In this document: positions 1 to 11,450 of the stretch, one piece after another
Numbering within the stretch: position 1 is the first letter of the stretch
Layout: each line of letters opens with the position of its first letter
Assembly: GCA_025765615.1 (NCBI GenBank)
Contig: JAIVFJ010000074.1
Span: 1-64,000 of the forward strand
DNA: 64,000 nucleotides
Reading direction: 5' to 3'
Source: Zopfochytrium polystomum
Taxonomy: Eukaryota; Chytridiomycota; Chytridiomycetes; Chytridiales; Chytridiaceae
Program-made: the position numbers and the translations under genes
The notes under the pieces: generated by a model
What the model was told of the DNA's origin: nothing
What the model saw: only the letters and a program-made list of their open reading frames with translations
Databases searched by the model: none

Positions 1-59
1 GGGTATGTCTGCCATTATTTTGTCTTGAAGAGACTTTGAAGGAATTAGTTTATAAACTC

Positions 60-505
60 TCAGATATCCAACACACAAAAGAAAGCAAGGATAAAAAATT
101 ATTCCGCACGATGCTGGTCGGGGCTCCCCCAGTACCCTATGAGGCAAGGTGACCACTCCCCCATACACAGCTTGCCTTCAACGCTATCCCCTGCATCTCG
201 CCCAGGCACATCAGGAGAATACTGTCTCCTGGTTGGTACTCCTTGCAGAGTGGGCACCCTGACCTCCTCTGACACAGGTCCGGGCCACACCAGCCTACGA
301 GCTGGGACTTTGGTGTTTGTAGGCCTTCGGTTGATTTACATTGCTGGTCTGCCACATCGGTCCAGCTTTCCTCAGTCATGCCTATAGTGCTCCCAGTAAG
401 GCCCACTGGAGGTGACATTAATTGCAGTAGCAGAGAATCAAAACTGTTGTGCTGTCACCTCCAACACCAGAGCTGTACACTGTTATCCGATTGAATATAT
501 GACTG
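60..505 (-). repeat. Dispersed repeat R1, copy a
   Basis: A roughly 450-bp unit that recurs at 2800-3255, 24970-25410 (same strand) and at 19845-20330, 26985-27440 (opposite strand). Read on the minus strand it begins near the motif CGGATAAC, passes the shared CCAGTGGGCC core and ends near the shared GCACGATGC-complement tail. Here it is fused to a copia LTR, so it may be an insertion in, or a captured part of, that LTR. No coding potential is evident; the short ORFs in it are not conserved between copies. Confidence 0.7.
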
Positions 506-720
506 CTGCTGTTTGTGGATGGTGGTAAACTACTCTGGTGGACTACTCTCTTGTGATGGTGAAGCTGAGATGGGACACTGTTGTACAATGTATGCTGTTT
601 GACTTTATACAAAATTGTGACAAGGACCAGGTGACAAAAAATGCACCAAATCCTCCCATGCACCACAGTGTGAGGTGTTGCTCCTGCACACTGCTTACTG
701 CAAAAACCCAAAATCTAACA
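505..720 (-). repeat. 3' LTR (part) of Copia-2
   Basis: On the minus strand the sequence TGTTAGATTTTGGG starts right after a G-rich polypurine tract (complement of 721-731) that follows the copia pol. That is where a 3' LTR should begin. The same LTR start is found at 24734, and a relative (TGTTAGTTTTGGG) forms the LTRs of LTR-D at 16232 and 22320. The far end cannot be placed because the sequence runs into repeat R1. Confidence 0.7.
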
Positions 721-1005
721 CTCCCCCCCTAAGCTGTGGGCAGGAGCAAAAGGGCCAGCACGGAGGAAAACCTTACGCCATAGGCAACGTAAGGAAACCG
801 TACACTGGTTAAGGAAAAGCAATAAACAGGTATGACTGGCCACCAGGTGGCAGAACAATAAGAAAATAATGCCCATATGAAATTTGTAGATGGAGAGCAA
901 AGAAGCTTGAATGCAGGAATATAAGAAGCAATGCAGAAGAAGAAGAAGGGCAAGAAAGAGAAAGGAGAAAGAGGATGCAATACAAATAAAGAAAGGGGAC
1001 AGAAA
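721..1005 (-). other. Copia-2 3' untranslated region and polypurine tract
   Basis: Lies between the Copia-2 pol stop and its 3' LTR. The block next to the LTR, with the G-run polypurine tract, is closely matched at 22265-22319 in front of the 3' LTR of LTR-D, which shows that the two elements are related. No gene is seen. Confidence 0.6.
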
Positions 1006-2627
1006 CTAAGGCACACGACAAAGACCAATATGACTAAGATGGCAAGCACCTAAAGCAGCTGGTAATGATTTTGTAAGATAATCTGCTGGTTGCTTGCCAC
1101 CATGAATCCATTTCAGTCGAATCACTTGTCGATCAACCAGTTCCCGGATATAGTGATACTTAACCAGAATATGTTTTGACCTATTAGTGTAGAGATCGTT
1201 TGAGCTCAAATTGATAACGCCTTGGTTGTCAGTATAGTTTGGAATAGGAGTCGGGGACGGGAGCATAAGTGCTGTGTGCTGTTGTAAGATGGCCTCCAGT
1301 TCTCGTCCTAGTTCTGAGACTGCAACGTATTCTGCTTGCTGAGGTGACAGCAAAACTGTAAGACTGCGAGTTGATGCCCAGCTGATAGCGGTATTTCCAA
1401 ACAAAACAAAGTAGCCAAGTTGTGATTTCCCATCAGCATGAACTCCATGAGCAGCATCCGAGTAGCCGAAAATTCCAGACCCTGTGTTGGAATAAAGCAA
1501 ACCATACTCACATGTACCATTGATATATTGAAGGACTCGAATGAGGATCTGCAAGTGGTGTTTGCTTGGGTCCTTGCTGAAGGCGCCAAGATATGAGACT
1601 GCTGGTGCCAAGTCTGGTCGTGTGTGTGTTGCCAAATAGTTGATGCCACCAAGGATTGCTTGGTAGAGCTGTTGATTTGCTGTGGGTTCATCATTTTCTC
1701 GAGGTTGAAGAGTGAGAGGACTGGGGAGAGCAGTTACTGCTGTCTTCTTTCCATTGACTAGGTCTGCATGGCGTTGGAGTAACTCTTTGGTGTAAGCTCG
1801 TTGATGCAAGTAAATGCCAGTTGGTGTTCGATGAACTTCCATATTCAGTACAGTCTTGATATGACCTAGTTCGCAGAGCTTATAGAAGGATTTTAGCAAA
1901 TTGATGGCAGAGGTGATTTCCTCTGTGTGTCCAAAGAAACAAATATCATCGACATAGATAGCAATGAAAATAATACGTTCCTTTGTGCGCTTGAAGAGGA
2001 TGCACGGATCTGCTGCGCTTTGTTGGTAGTCGGCAGATTTGAGACGACCAATGAGTTCCTGGTACCAACAACGCCCTGCTTGCTTGATACCGTTGACAGC
2101 TTTGTGCAAAAGCGAGACCTTGCCATCCGAACGGTAGCCATCTGGTTGCTCCATGTAGATGGGGACATCAAGTTTGCTGTTGAGGTAGGCATTGCTAATA
2201 TCGACCATAGCTGTGTCCCAACCGTTTGAGGCTGTCATAGCAAGGAGCCATCGTAGACTATTGATGCGAACAACAGGAGAGTGAGTGTTCCAGAAATCAA
2301 CGCCACGACGCTGTGTAAAGCCCTTCGCCACTAGTCGTGCGCGAAAGCGCTCAATGCTGCCGTCCGGTCGAAGCTTGACCTTGTAAACCCATTTGTTCTG
2401 CACGACATTGACATTCTTGGGTCGATCAACGACTTCGAAGCTGCAAGCATTCTGAGAGCGTCAATCTCTGTTTGCTCTGCTGCTATCCACTCTTTGAACC
2501 ACTTTCCACTCATGGCCTCAGTGCGTGTTACTGGGTCTGGATATTTGACACTGGTTAAATATAGATGTCCAGATCGAGTATGTTTTGGAGGGGCTGCGCG
2601 TAGGGCTGCATGGTGATTTGCGCACAT
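1006..2627 (-). pseudogene. Copia-2 pol: reverse transcriptase and RNase H
   Basis: Ty1/copia-type pol read on the minus strand. The RT part has the copia signature AMSGKWFKEWIAAEQTEI, then after a frame break near 2400 KWVYKVKLRPDGSIERF, palm motif VDISNAYLN and the catalytic YVDD. RNase H follows with GYSDAAHG, SPQQAEYVAV and YTDNQG and ends near SKHILVKYHYI. The reading frame from 2403 down to 1006 is open for 465 codons. The element is not functional as it stands: RT is separated from integrase by repeat R1, and the integrase is cut by another LTR at 3892/3893. CpG is scarce, as in the other LTR elements here. Confidence 0.9.
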
Positions 2628-2799
2628 GTGTAGGTGGAGGCTCCGGTGGTGGTGGTTCTGGTGGTGGCCGCTTGAGGCGGTATGTCTCTAGTTGGTGTTT
2701 TTCAGCAATTGTTTTGTCATCGGGGGTATGCTTTGGTGGTGTTAGTAAAATGACAGAGAAGTTTGTGAGTATTAGGATGCAGAAAAAGGAAATAGAAAA

Positions 2800-3255
2800 A
2801 TCATTGGCAGGTGAGCCTTCTGCACGATGCGGCTCGGGACACCCCGTGCCAGAGAGCCTTCTCTTCCTCTCTCCACAGCCCGTCTTCTCCGCACTTTCCC
2901 CCATGCGTAACGTCAGGCGCCAAGGGACCTATCTCCCCTGGTGGTGTTCCTTACGGAATGGGCTCCCCAAACAGGCATCCATCCCTTCTGACTTGGGTCC
3001 ACGCCACACTAGCTCCCGCAGGTCGGTATGGCCCAGGGCCTTCGGTTGCGCCACCCACGTCACTCCCAGCCGAGAGTGCGCCTACAGTCACAGAGCCGGT
3101 CGCCGCCCTCACTCATCCGATTGGTCCCCCGGCTTTAGTGCTCGTAGGTAAGGCCCACTGGAGATGGCGTTTATTGCGGTAACACGGAGTCCAACCCGTT
3201 GTGCCGCCACCTCCAACACTTCGTGCTGTACATCATTATCCGATTCACTTTCGCT
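2800..3255 (-). repeat. Dispersed repeat R1, copy b (CpG-rich)
   Basis: A diverged R1 copy lying inside Copia-2 pol, between the RT and the linker/integrase part, so R1 itself appears to be mobile. It differs from the other copies in keeping many CpG sites. On the R1 sense (minus) strand it contains GGTTGGACTCC, one mismatch from a pol III B box, about 45 nt after a weak A-box-like segment. Confidence 0.65.
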
Positions 3256-3892
3256 GCCGTACCTGGACCACTTCACGTTCATTTGGTGCTAGTTCTGTGG
3301 AAGGTTGTCGTTCAGCTACCACTGCTGGTCCTGGTTCTGGGAATTGATCCACGCGAACATTGGCTTCACGAAGAAGGTTGGTGATGTTTTGTTCAGTTGA
3401 TGTAAGTTCATCTTTGCTGAGGATGGTGTTAGCTGATGAACGAGGTCCTGAGCAATATCCTCTGCTGCTGAGGTGCTGAGGCGAGGGAAACTGTCTTCTG
3501 CAACCACAAGGTCATCCAATCGATGAGTGAGTTACTCTACCCGTGCTGATGTCAATCAAACGAGCAATGGAGACGACCAATGTTTCCAATGTAAATTGCT
3601 GGTCAGGCGCGTTCTGCAAGCTTTTTAAACTGATGTGTTTGTCCACGTTCCTTTGCTGTGATATGATACAAACATCCTGAGCCAAAAACTCTGAATTGAC
3701 TGATGCATGGAGGGAATCCAAGAAGCGTTTCAACTGGAGATAGTAATCCACGGCTGAGGACAGGAAGTGTAGTGATGATATCAACTGCATGTCGAATCGC
3801 GTATCCCCACCATGACCATTGTGAACCAGCATGTCTTAGAAGAGATCGTGTGACATCCATGGCTGTTCGAACTGCTCGCTCTGCTTTCCCAT
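3256..3892 (-). pseudogene. Copia-2 integrase C-terminal fragment and linker
   Basis: The minus strand encodes NNGKAERAVRTAMDVTRSLL at about 3880-3820, the conserved copia integrase segment with the third catalytic residue (E of KAER). It continues through WWGYAIRHAVDIITTLP and FRVFGSGCLYH. An acidic linker (DDLVVAEDSFPRLST) follows at 3519-3316. The fragment stops abruptly at 3892, where the TGTTGAG start of an LTR begins. The zinc-binding part of the integrase, protease and gag are not found nearby. Confidence 0.8.
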
Positions 3893-4674
3893 TGTTGAGA
3901 TTCGACCCACGGGGTACACTACGCCCGTTACTGATGATCCCTTGAGATTTCCATCCAATCACATTGGATGGGGTGTTTGAAGGGCTCAGTAGATCAATCC
4001 GTGAATGGGGCGCTCCGAAGGGCTAATCTGTTCTCAATAAAAAAAGATAGGCAAAGGCGGCTGTTGTTCTAGCTTTGTTCATCCTACCGGTAGGAACAAT
4101 GCAATTAGACATGCACAAAAACACTCAAACTACGCACTCTGCACATGTAACACAGCACAGCAAGCATGCAGAAGCCGTGTACCACTGCCCCATACTCAAG
4201 AATTCCGCTCTCTGCAAAACCGGGAATTCCGCACTCTGCATCGGAATTCCGCTTCCTGATCTGGAATTCCGCTCTCTGCATCGGAATTCCGCTCCCTGAT
4301 CCGAATTCCAGCTTTCCTGCTGTGCTGTGGCAATCTGAGCAATGCAACGGGCAATTTAGGAATCAGGGATTGCATCAATCACTGCATTTCTAAAAGTGAG
4401 ATAAAAACTGAGCACCAGGAGATTGCACCCAATCATTGGATTTCTAAAAACAAGGAAAAAGCGGCTTGTTTCCCAAACAAGCTTCCAGATTTGGAAACAA
4501 CCAAACCAATTTACAAGCAACTGTTTCTCAAACAAGCTGTAAATTGGTTCCTGGTGGTACTCAGCCCAGACAAAGTGCTCAGCCCAAGGTGGTACTCAGC
4601 CCTGGCTGGTACTTAGCCCAGGGTGGTGCACAGCCCAGGCTGGTACTCAGCCCTGGGTGGTGCTCAGCCCAGGC
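3893..4674 (+). repeat. Partial Copia-1-type LTR
   Basis: Starts TGTTGAGATTCGACCCACGG, identical to the start of the two LTRs of Copia-1, and follows them through both internal minisatellites for about 780 bp. It ends abruptly where the complete LTR at 4675 begins. Its left border sits inside the Copia-2 integrase. The missing third of this LTR is not found to the right of Copia-1, so the locus has been rearranged since insertion. Confidence 0.85.
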
Positions 4675-5885
4675 TGTTGAGATTCGACCCACGGGGTACA
4701 CTACGCCCGTTACTGATGATCCCTTTGAGAACTCCATCCAATCACATTGGATGGGGTGTTTGAAGGGCTCAGTAGATTCAATACTTGAATGGGGCGCTCG
4801 GAAGGGCTAATCTGTTCTCAATAAAAAGAGATAGGCAAAGGCGGCTGTTGTTCTAGCTTTGTTCATCCTACCGGTAGGAACAATGCAATTAGAACATGAA
4901 CAAAATCGCTCAAACTACGCACTTCTGCACATGTAACACAGCACAGCAAGCATGCAGAAGCAGTGTACCACTGCCCAATGCTCCGGAATTCCGCTCTCTT
5001 GCATCGGAATTCCGCTTCCTGATCTGGAATTCCTCTCTCTGCACCGGAATTCCGCTTCCTGATCTGGAATTCCAGCTTTCCTGCTGTGCTGTGCAATCTG
5101 AGCAATGCAACAGGCATTTAGGAATCAGGGATTGCACCAATCACTGCATTTCTAAAAGTGAGATAAAAACTGAGCTCACCAGAGATTGCACCAATCATTG
5201 GATTTCTAAAAACAAGGAAAAAAGCGGCTTGTTTCCCAAACAAGCTTCCTGATTTGGAAACAACCAAACCAATTTACAAGCAACTGTTTCTCAAACAAGC
5301 TGTAAATTGGTTCCTGGTGGTACTCAGCCCAGACAAAGTGCTCAGCCCAAGGTGGTACTCAGCCCTGGCTGGTACTAAGCCCTGGGTGGTGCACAGCCCA
5401 GGCTGGTACTCAGCCCTGGGTGGTGCTCAGCCCAGGCTGGTACTTAGCCCTGGCTGGTACTCAGCCCTGAGTGATGCCCAGCCCTGGGTGGTACTCAGCC
5501 CTGAATGGGTACTTAGCCCAGGATGGGGGTTGGTGCTCAGCCTGTTTTATCTCATTTCTGTGGCCTGCTCTGTGCAGCCCACTGCTCCCTCTGTTTTCTG
5601 ATGGCTCCAACCTGCAGGAGTATAAAAGCAGCAACCTCTCACAGAGATCAAACAAGGAAAGGAATCCAACCCCCCTCCTTGCTGCTTTGACAGAATCCAG
5701 TGCAAAACAAGCCAATCTCTCTTCCTCCATTTGCTCTCTCTTCCATCTCTGCCCACTCACTCCTCTCTCCTCTCTCCATCCTCTCACTCCTCTCCCTTTT
5801 CCATCATCACTGCTCTCTCTCTCTCTCTCTCTCTCTTCATCCCCACACACACCAAGTCCCTCCAGTCCTGGGTGGGATTTCATCA
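4675..5885 (+). repeat. Copia-1 5' LTR
   Basis: TG...CA ends. Contains an EcoRI-site-rich minisatellite (about 4980-5085), a second minisatellite built on CAGCCCTGGGTGGTACT (about 5318-5550), a TATA-like ATAAAAA at 4821 and a TATAAAAG at 5621, and a CT-rich microsatellite near 5815. It is 1211 bp against 1159 bp for the right LTR; most of the difference comes from the minisatellites. Confidence 0.9.
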
Positions 5886-5893
5886 CAAAGCTA
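5886..5893 (+). other. Copia-1 putative self-priming site
   Basis: CAAAGCTA directly abuts the 5' LTR and is the exact complement of TAGCTTTG at 4854-4861 in the same LTR. That site lies 33 nt downstream of the TATA-like ATAAAAA, about where a transcript would start. Eight bases alone are weak evidence; it is listed because the two other LTR families here show the same arrangement. Confidence 0.4.
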
Positions 5894-6100
5894 CCTACAA
5901 TGCCGTCAGGCCACACTTGTACGCTCGAACAGGGCCCTGCTGCTCTTACAAGAAAAGGGTTTCTGACTCTAAACAAGACCAACCTGTCTGTGAGCACCGG
6001 CTCACCAGCTACTTTAAGGCAACAAAGGGCTCTTGGCTCTCTACAAGAAAAGGGCTACCGCTCTAAACAAGTCCACTGGTCCACCAAGCCGCTACCTAGC

Positions 6101-7207
6101 ATGTCTTCTTCGACCCCCAAGGCTGTCCGCTTCTCTTCTTACGGCTACCAGGCTTGGGAACTGCATGTGGAAGAAGTCATCAAGCCGGTCATGGCATACA
6201 ATCTTGTTGCCAGCTTCCTCAAGCCTGATTACTTCGGTACGTTCAACGAGCACTGCACCAAGGTCGGCATCGGCGCTGCTCCTCCCAGTATTGGTTCTCC
6301 CCCTGAATCCTCTGCAACGGCAGGAGGCCAAGGCTGCGTACAGTGAGATGTACCGTCTGCACCACGCTGCCCTTGACAAGTACCACACTGGTATACGCCA
6401 AGAACACAAGACCTACAGGGAGCTTGAGGCCCAACACGACAAGGCAGTTGCTACCCTCGACTCCTGCTCGCGCATTGAGGATGTGCGCTCCATGAATGCG
6501 GCAAACATCACCAACTGCGCTGACTCGGTACAAGTGGCTCAATGACAAGTACGCCCTGCAGGACCACACTGGTTCACAGCAGGACAAGTGGCTTGCGACT
6601 TACAGTCGTTTGGCAAAACCCAGAGACTCTGGTCCGGCAGTCCAGGAGTGGTACACCACTCTGACCACACTGGTCACGGATTGGCCAAAGCATTTCAAAT
6701 GTACTGCCACCACTTGCAGGGGTGTGACAAACATCCTGCGTTCTGCCATCATCCACAAAGCAAGGGAAACGCTGCCTGGACATGAAATCTTCTCTGGCGT
6801 TCGTCAAAATCTTCTCAAGGGGCTGTCAGGCTACGCCAACACCAGCGATCTTGTCAAGGAGTTGACAAACTGCCACACGCTGTACCAGCAAAGCAAAGAG
6901 AAGAACAGCAGACACTCTGCTCACCATGGCACTTCTGAGATTGGAAACAGCTGCTTCAGCAAAGACCTCAGTGGCAACCAAGAAGCGCAAGATCGGTGAG
7001 GCACTCAACGGCAAGCCTACTTGTGACCTTCATGGAATCTGGGTCTCACACTCTCGCGAGGAATGCCTCAAGTTCCCTCACGGGAAGTCAGAGCCGGCTC
7101 GCCCTGCAAAGAAGGCCAAGGGCAAGCAGCCTGCACACGCCAAAGAAGCCAAGGCCACACCAGCTGATTCCAAGAAAGCTACTGAGACTGCCAAGATTGC
7201 ACTGTGA
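6101..7207 (+). pseudogene. Copia-1 gag (frames broken)
   Basis: The start at 6101 opens a gag frame (MSSSTPKAVRFSSYGYQAWE) that must change frame near 6310 (to AAYSEMYRLHHAALDKYH) and again near 6520 (to RYKWLNDKYALQDHTG). The last part, 6926-7207, has a lysine-rich tail and a cysteine/histidine motif CDLHGIWVSHSREECLKFP, the C-x2-H-x5-H-x4-C pattern typical of fungal copia Gag in place of a standard CCHC knuckle. Gag would form the particle and bind the RNA. Frame breaks make this copy inactive unless they are sequence errors. Confidence 0.8.
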
Positions 7208-7405
7208 GGTGGCCGCTAAAGAACACCACCAAGCCTCTTGCGCAGCCTCTGAGGACTCTCCTCCCCACAAATGCTACAGGATGGATACTCCACCACCACC
7301 TCCTGAAGCAGAAGACGTCGAAATGTTGGAGTTCAGTACTGAGGGTGCTGCGCGCCTTGCAGGACACTTCAGCTCTGGACGACTTCCTTTCAGTAGAAAG
7401 GGCAC

Positions 7406-8121
7406 TTGCAGCACGGGAGTTTGAAATTGGAACATGCCAGGCCGTTGAGGTGGAGGAGGAAATTTGAAGTGGAACTCACAGTTACACTTCTTGACGGCAG
7501 AATGGATCCAGACTGGATCACTGACAACATTGTCTCAAACGTCAGCTACAAAGTGATGTACGAATCTGGACGTTTCCTCTACCGCAACGTCACCTACCGC
7601 CGCATCTATGAGACTGCGCTGATGGCAAGACTTGCTGGCGGCAACCCACACCAGGTCATCCTTGACTCTGGGGCTTCCAGGACAATGTCGCCTTGTGAAG
7701 AGCACTTCACAAACTTGCGGCCCACCTCCCAGCAGATCAAAACAGCTGACGGCTTTGCAACTGCCACTGGAGTGGGCGACTTACCCTGTTCGTTAACGGA
7801 AGAGCTCTCATCATGAGGAACTCACTCTATGTGCCAGAGTTCTCAGACACTCTACTCTCGGTTCAGCAAATCGTGCGGCAGACAGGTCACAACGTGACTT
7901 TCACAGCAGACACAGCCCTATCGCATCCTCGGGTACATGGTTCAGACTTTACCATTGCTCACAGGGACACAGGGAATGTCTATGTTGTGGACCCTTCTCT
8001 TCTGACGGACATACTGTCGACAGGGCAGAACTTGGAAGGGACGCGCCGACTCCTTCGGGGGACGCCCCAGGTGAGTCGCAACAGCAAACTGCTCCTTTGC
8101 AAACTGCAACCCCAACTTTAA
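7406..8121 (+). pseudogene. Copia-1 protease and pre-integrase region
   Basis: The frame 7406-7816 carries the retroviral-type aspartyl protease motif VILDSGASRTMSP (catalytic D of DSGA) near 7665. A frame change at about 7805 leads into 7813-8121 (MRNSLYVPEFSDTLLSVQQI), the usual copia segment between protease and integrase. A degenerate copy of this stretch recurs at 42870-43150. The protease would cleave the Gag-Pol polyprotein. Confidence 0.85.
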
Positions 8122-9518
8122 GTCAAACTGACCCAGACCCTTTACCAAACCCTCAGAACATTGAAGCAGTCCGAGCTCTTCACAAGAAATTTGGTCACCT
8201 GTCTTTATCTTCTTTGAAGCGTACTTGGTCAAATCTGAATAAAGTTGGTCATTCATTTTTCCTCATTCATGACATTCCCTGCGTGACATGTGATGTTGGG
8301 AAATTGAAAGCTTCGCCTATCCACTCCACTTCCAGACCAAACACCACACTGCTTGGTCGTTTACACACTGATGCTGTCCCACTGCCCGCACGTGGACACC
8401 ATGGTGAAAAACATTGGCAACTGGTTGTGGAAGAGTCAACCCGTTGGCTTGACATTGAGTTCCTCAACTCTTTGTCCGACGCGCCCACAAGATTCCGGTC
8501 TACGATCGAAAGGTTTGAACAACAACATGGCAAACATATCACATCTGTGCGCTGTGACAGGGGGGAAATCTTCAAAGATGGAGAATTCAAAACTTGGGCC
8601 AATACTCGGCATCCTCCTATTGTTTTAGAACCTAGTCCTGCATTCACCAAGGAATTCAATGGGCTGGTAGAACGTCAGGTCAACACTCTCAAAGACATGG
8701 CACACTGCATGCTCTTAGAGTCACGATTGCCCCACTCTTTCTTTGTGTATGCAGTCCGCTACGCAGCATACATCAAGAACAGGGTTTACCACTCTTACAC
8801 TAAGAAAACACCTTACGAAGCTTGGTACGGTGAAAAGCCAAATGTTGATCACATCCGCACCTTTGGCTGTTTGGTTATCCACCGTATCCCAAAGGAAAAG
8901 CGAACGCTTAAACATCCTGACAAAGGGGCGCCAGGCATATTCTTAGGGTATAAAGGAAACACTCTTCCAGTTGTCTACGACTTGAAAACCCAGAGAATAT
9001 CGGAACACTTCCATGTCTCCTTTCACGAAAATGTTTTTCCTGGCATTGTGCGGAACTGGAGACAGTTCCTTCATGACTCCCGCTTGAAGGAATGGGGACC
9101 AGTCCAACCCACAGCTCAGGATTTCCAATATCTTTCCTCCTCGTTGCATACCCCCGCTATGTCCACTGATCCAGATGTGGCACATCCTGACGCTCTATTT
9201 GACTCACAAGAAGACGATGTACCACCTGCAGAATCACAGGGGGGAGATCTACAGCCGGGTATGCTATACGACGCTTCTGATTCTGAACCAGAGTCAATAC
9301 CTGATGAGCAGGAAATCCCTCCTAGGGAGCGCTCAACTTCCCCTGACATTCTAGCATTGCCAGAGTCAACAGGGGAGGCAACAAATCCCCCAATCATACC
9401 ACGAGAGCCATCAGGTTTACGTGACTACCTGGCATTGAAGGCAAACCTTAACTACGAACAAAACCATCAATTGCCACAAGTCCTTCCACTTACAGTCGGA
9501 AAACACTCCACGCTTTAA
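8097..9518 (+). CDS. Copia-1 integrase
   Basis: An open frame of 473 codons. The N-terminal HHCC zinc-binding motif is present (HKKFGH ... CVTCDVGK), followed by the D,D-35-E catalytic core: D in LHTDAV, D in VRCDRGEIF and E in EFNGLVERQVN. The copia-type GKPNVDH/FGCLV and FLGY motifs follow, then an acidic, proline-rich linker toward RT. It would insert the cDNA. All catalytic residues are intact. A frame break after 9518 separates it from RT. Confidence 0.9.
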   Translation: MQTATPTLSQTDPDPLPNPQNIEAVRALHKKFGHLSLSSLKRTWSNLNKVGHSFFLIHDIPCVTCDVGKLKASPIHSTSRPNTTLLGRLHTDAVPLPARGHHGEKHWQLVVEESTRWLDIEFLNSLSDAPTRFRSTIERFEQQHGKHITSVRCDRGEIFKDGEFKTWANTRHPPIVLEPSPAFTKEFNGLVERQVNTLKDMAHCMLLESRLPHSFFVYAVRYAAYIKNRVYHSYTKKTPYEAWYGEKPNVDHIRTFGCLVIHRIPKEKRTLKHPDKGAPGIFLGYKGNTLPVVYDLKTQRISEHFHVSFHENVFPGIVRNWRQFLHDSRLKEWGPVQPTAQDFQYLSSSLHTPAMSTDPDVAHPDALFDSQEDDVPPAESQGGDLQPGMLYDASDSEPESIPDEQEIPPRERSTSPDILALPESTGEATNPPIIPREPSGLRDYLALKANLNYEQNHQLPQVLPLTVGKHSTL

Positions 9519-11361
9519 CTGCAAGAATTCGTAAACTACGAATAGCACGGGGACAATTTCGTGAACTCTACCAAACGCTCAAAGCGTACACTGTGCTTGA
9601 GCCGGAGGAAGTCACAGCATATCCAACAGTAAGGATCCACCAGCGGGACTTACCGCCACTCCCTGCTTCGCATAAAGAGGCCATGCGATTCTCCTTTTGC
9701 AAAGTATTGGAACGCAGCTCAACTCTCAGAGATCAATTCGATCACATCAAAGCACTGTCTGGGACCTAGTGGCTCGACCTAAAGGGCGTAAGATACTCAA
9801 GCCCAAACTGGGTTTTTGCCTACAAGTTTGACAGTGAAGGGTACCTTGAACGCTTCAAGGCCCGCCTTGTTAGTCGGGGTTACACTCAGATCTTTGGTCA
9901 GGACTACAATGAGACCTTCTCCCCTGTCGTCCGCAGCTCCTCCTGTAAGGGCAATCCTTGCTATCCTCGTTGCTGTTTGACCTCATCCTTGCAGGCCTTG
10001 ATGTCGAAACCGCATACTTGAACGCCAAACTGGACATTGAAAACTTCATGGAACAACCAGAAGGCTTTGAGATACGTGGTGCAGACGGGATACTTCTTGT
10101 CTGTTTACTCAGGAAGAGTCTGTATGGACTGCACCAGTCTGGTCGACAGTGGTACAAAACAATCCGCGACTTCCTCGTAGAAATTGGATTTACGCAATTG
10201 AAGACTGACCACTGTGTCTTTGTGCAAAGGCACCCTGATGGAAAGGTCAAGACCATCAGCACTCTATACGTAGATGACATCCTCATCTTCAGTCACACTG
10301 AAGAAGAAATTGCCAAAATTCTTTCTCTGATCAAATCAAAGTTCAAAATCCGCGAGGACCTCAACCCAAAAGTTGCTGTTGGCATCCAAGTTGAGAAAAT
10401 CAAGGATGGAATCTTTATTGGACAGAAAAACTACACACAGCATGTCTTGGAGGAAGCAAACTACTGGTGTGACGATGAAGGCTTACCTGTCAAAATCAAA
10501 GCAACTCCCATGTCCACGACATGGATACACAATGTGGACTTTGGAAAACTTCCACAACAAGAGTCGGAATACTTCCGAAGCACACTCATGCAACTTGCTT
10601 ACCTTGCAAATTTGACGCGCCCTGACATTGCGTATGCTGTGAATACACTTGCACAATACCAGTCCGCTCCAACCCATTCAGATTCCCTTGCGCTTGACAG
10701 ATTGCTGCAATATGTCCGCGCTACCTGGGATCATGGACTTTTCTACCAGAAGGGAGACTCCCAGAAGACATGCATCACCAATGCAACGCTCCCAGAGGTA
10801 GAGAAAGCTGCGGGTATTTCTTACCCAGAGTGGGATGAACCACATGGCTACGCTGATGCCAGCTATGCTGAAGAGGATGGACGCAAGTCGAGGTCAGGGC
10901 ATGTGTTCATGCTTTGCGGGGGTGCTATTACATGGTACAGCAAGAAACAATCAGTTGTCGCTTTGTCCTCAACTGAGGCGGAATACTTCTCCCTTACTGA
11001 GGCCATCAAAGAGGCAATCTGGCTACGAATGCTCTTCCAGGAGCTGGGTATGGATTCAAATAAGCCCACTACTGTTTATGAAGAGAATTGTTCAACCATA
11101 GCTATTGCTATGAATCCAATACACCATGGCCGGGTCAAACACTTTGACGTGAGGTTGCATTTCATACGGGACCACTTCGAGAAAAAGGAGGTTCAACTCA
11201 TTCATTGCCCAACGGACATGATGATTGCCGACCTTCTCACCAAAGCTCTTCCCGCAGCTCAACATGCAAAGCTTGCATCACTGATGGGAATTTGCAGTCT
11301 CGCCGACCTCCAAGGTGTAAGCGTGGTGCCCACGCTCAAATCAGCACAACGCTTAGTCTAA
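9519..11361 (+). CDS. Copia-1 reverse transcriptase and RNase H
   Basis: The first 440 bp need frame changes (motifs [31 protein letters not shown] and [11 protein letters not shown] are spread over frames). From 9958 the frame is open for 467 codons: palm [13 protein letters not shown], catalytic YVDD ([11 protein letters not shown]), RNase H with [19 protein letters not shown] and a third motif reading VYEENCST where most copias have xCDN, that is E in place of D. It ends with ADLLTKALP. This is the best preserved copia RT in the window. Confidence 0.92.
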
Positions 11362-11383
11362 AGGCTCTCTCTGGCTTCTCCAG

Positions 11384-11450
11384 CTACACTTGTGGGTTCA
11401 TGCAGGTTTTCACAAGTGTAGGGGGGTACATGGGTGGGTTCGAGTCCCAC
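11384..11450 (+). other. Hairpin plus tRNA T-arm-like motif in Copia-1 3' region
   Basis: An 11-bp perfect inverted repeat (CTACACTTGTG at 11384 and its complement at 11411) with a 16-nt loop is followed by GTGGGTTCGAGTCCCAC (11434-11450), a perfect 5-bp stem with a 7-nt TTCGAGT loop, as in the T arm and B box of a tRNA. No matching acceptor stem or anticodon arm can be drawn, so it is not a complete tRNA gene. Confidence 0.5.

Noticed and set aside
11434..11450. A tRNA gene
   Set aside because: Only a T-arm-like stem-loop is present; no acceptor stem, D arm or anticodon arm can be folded around it.
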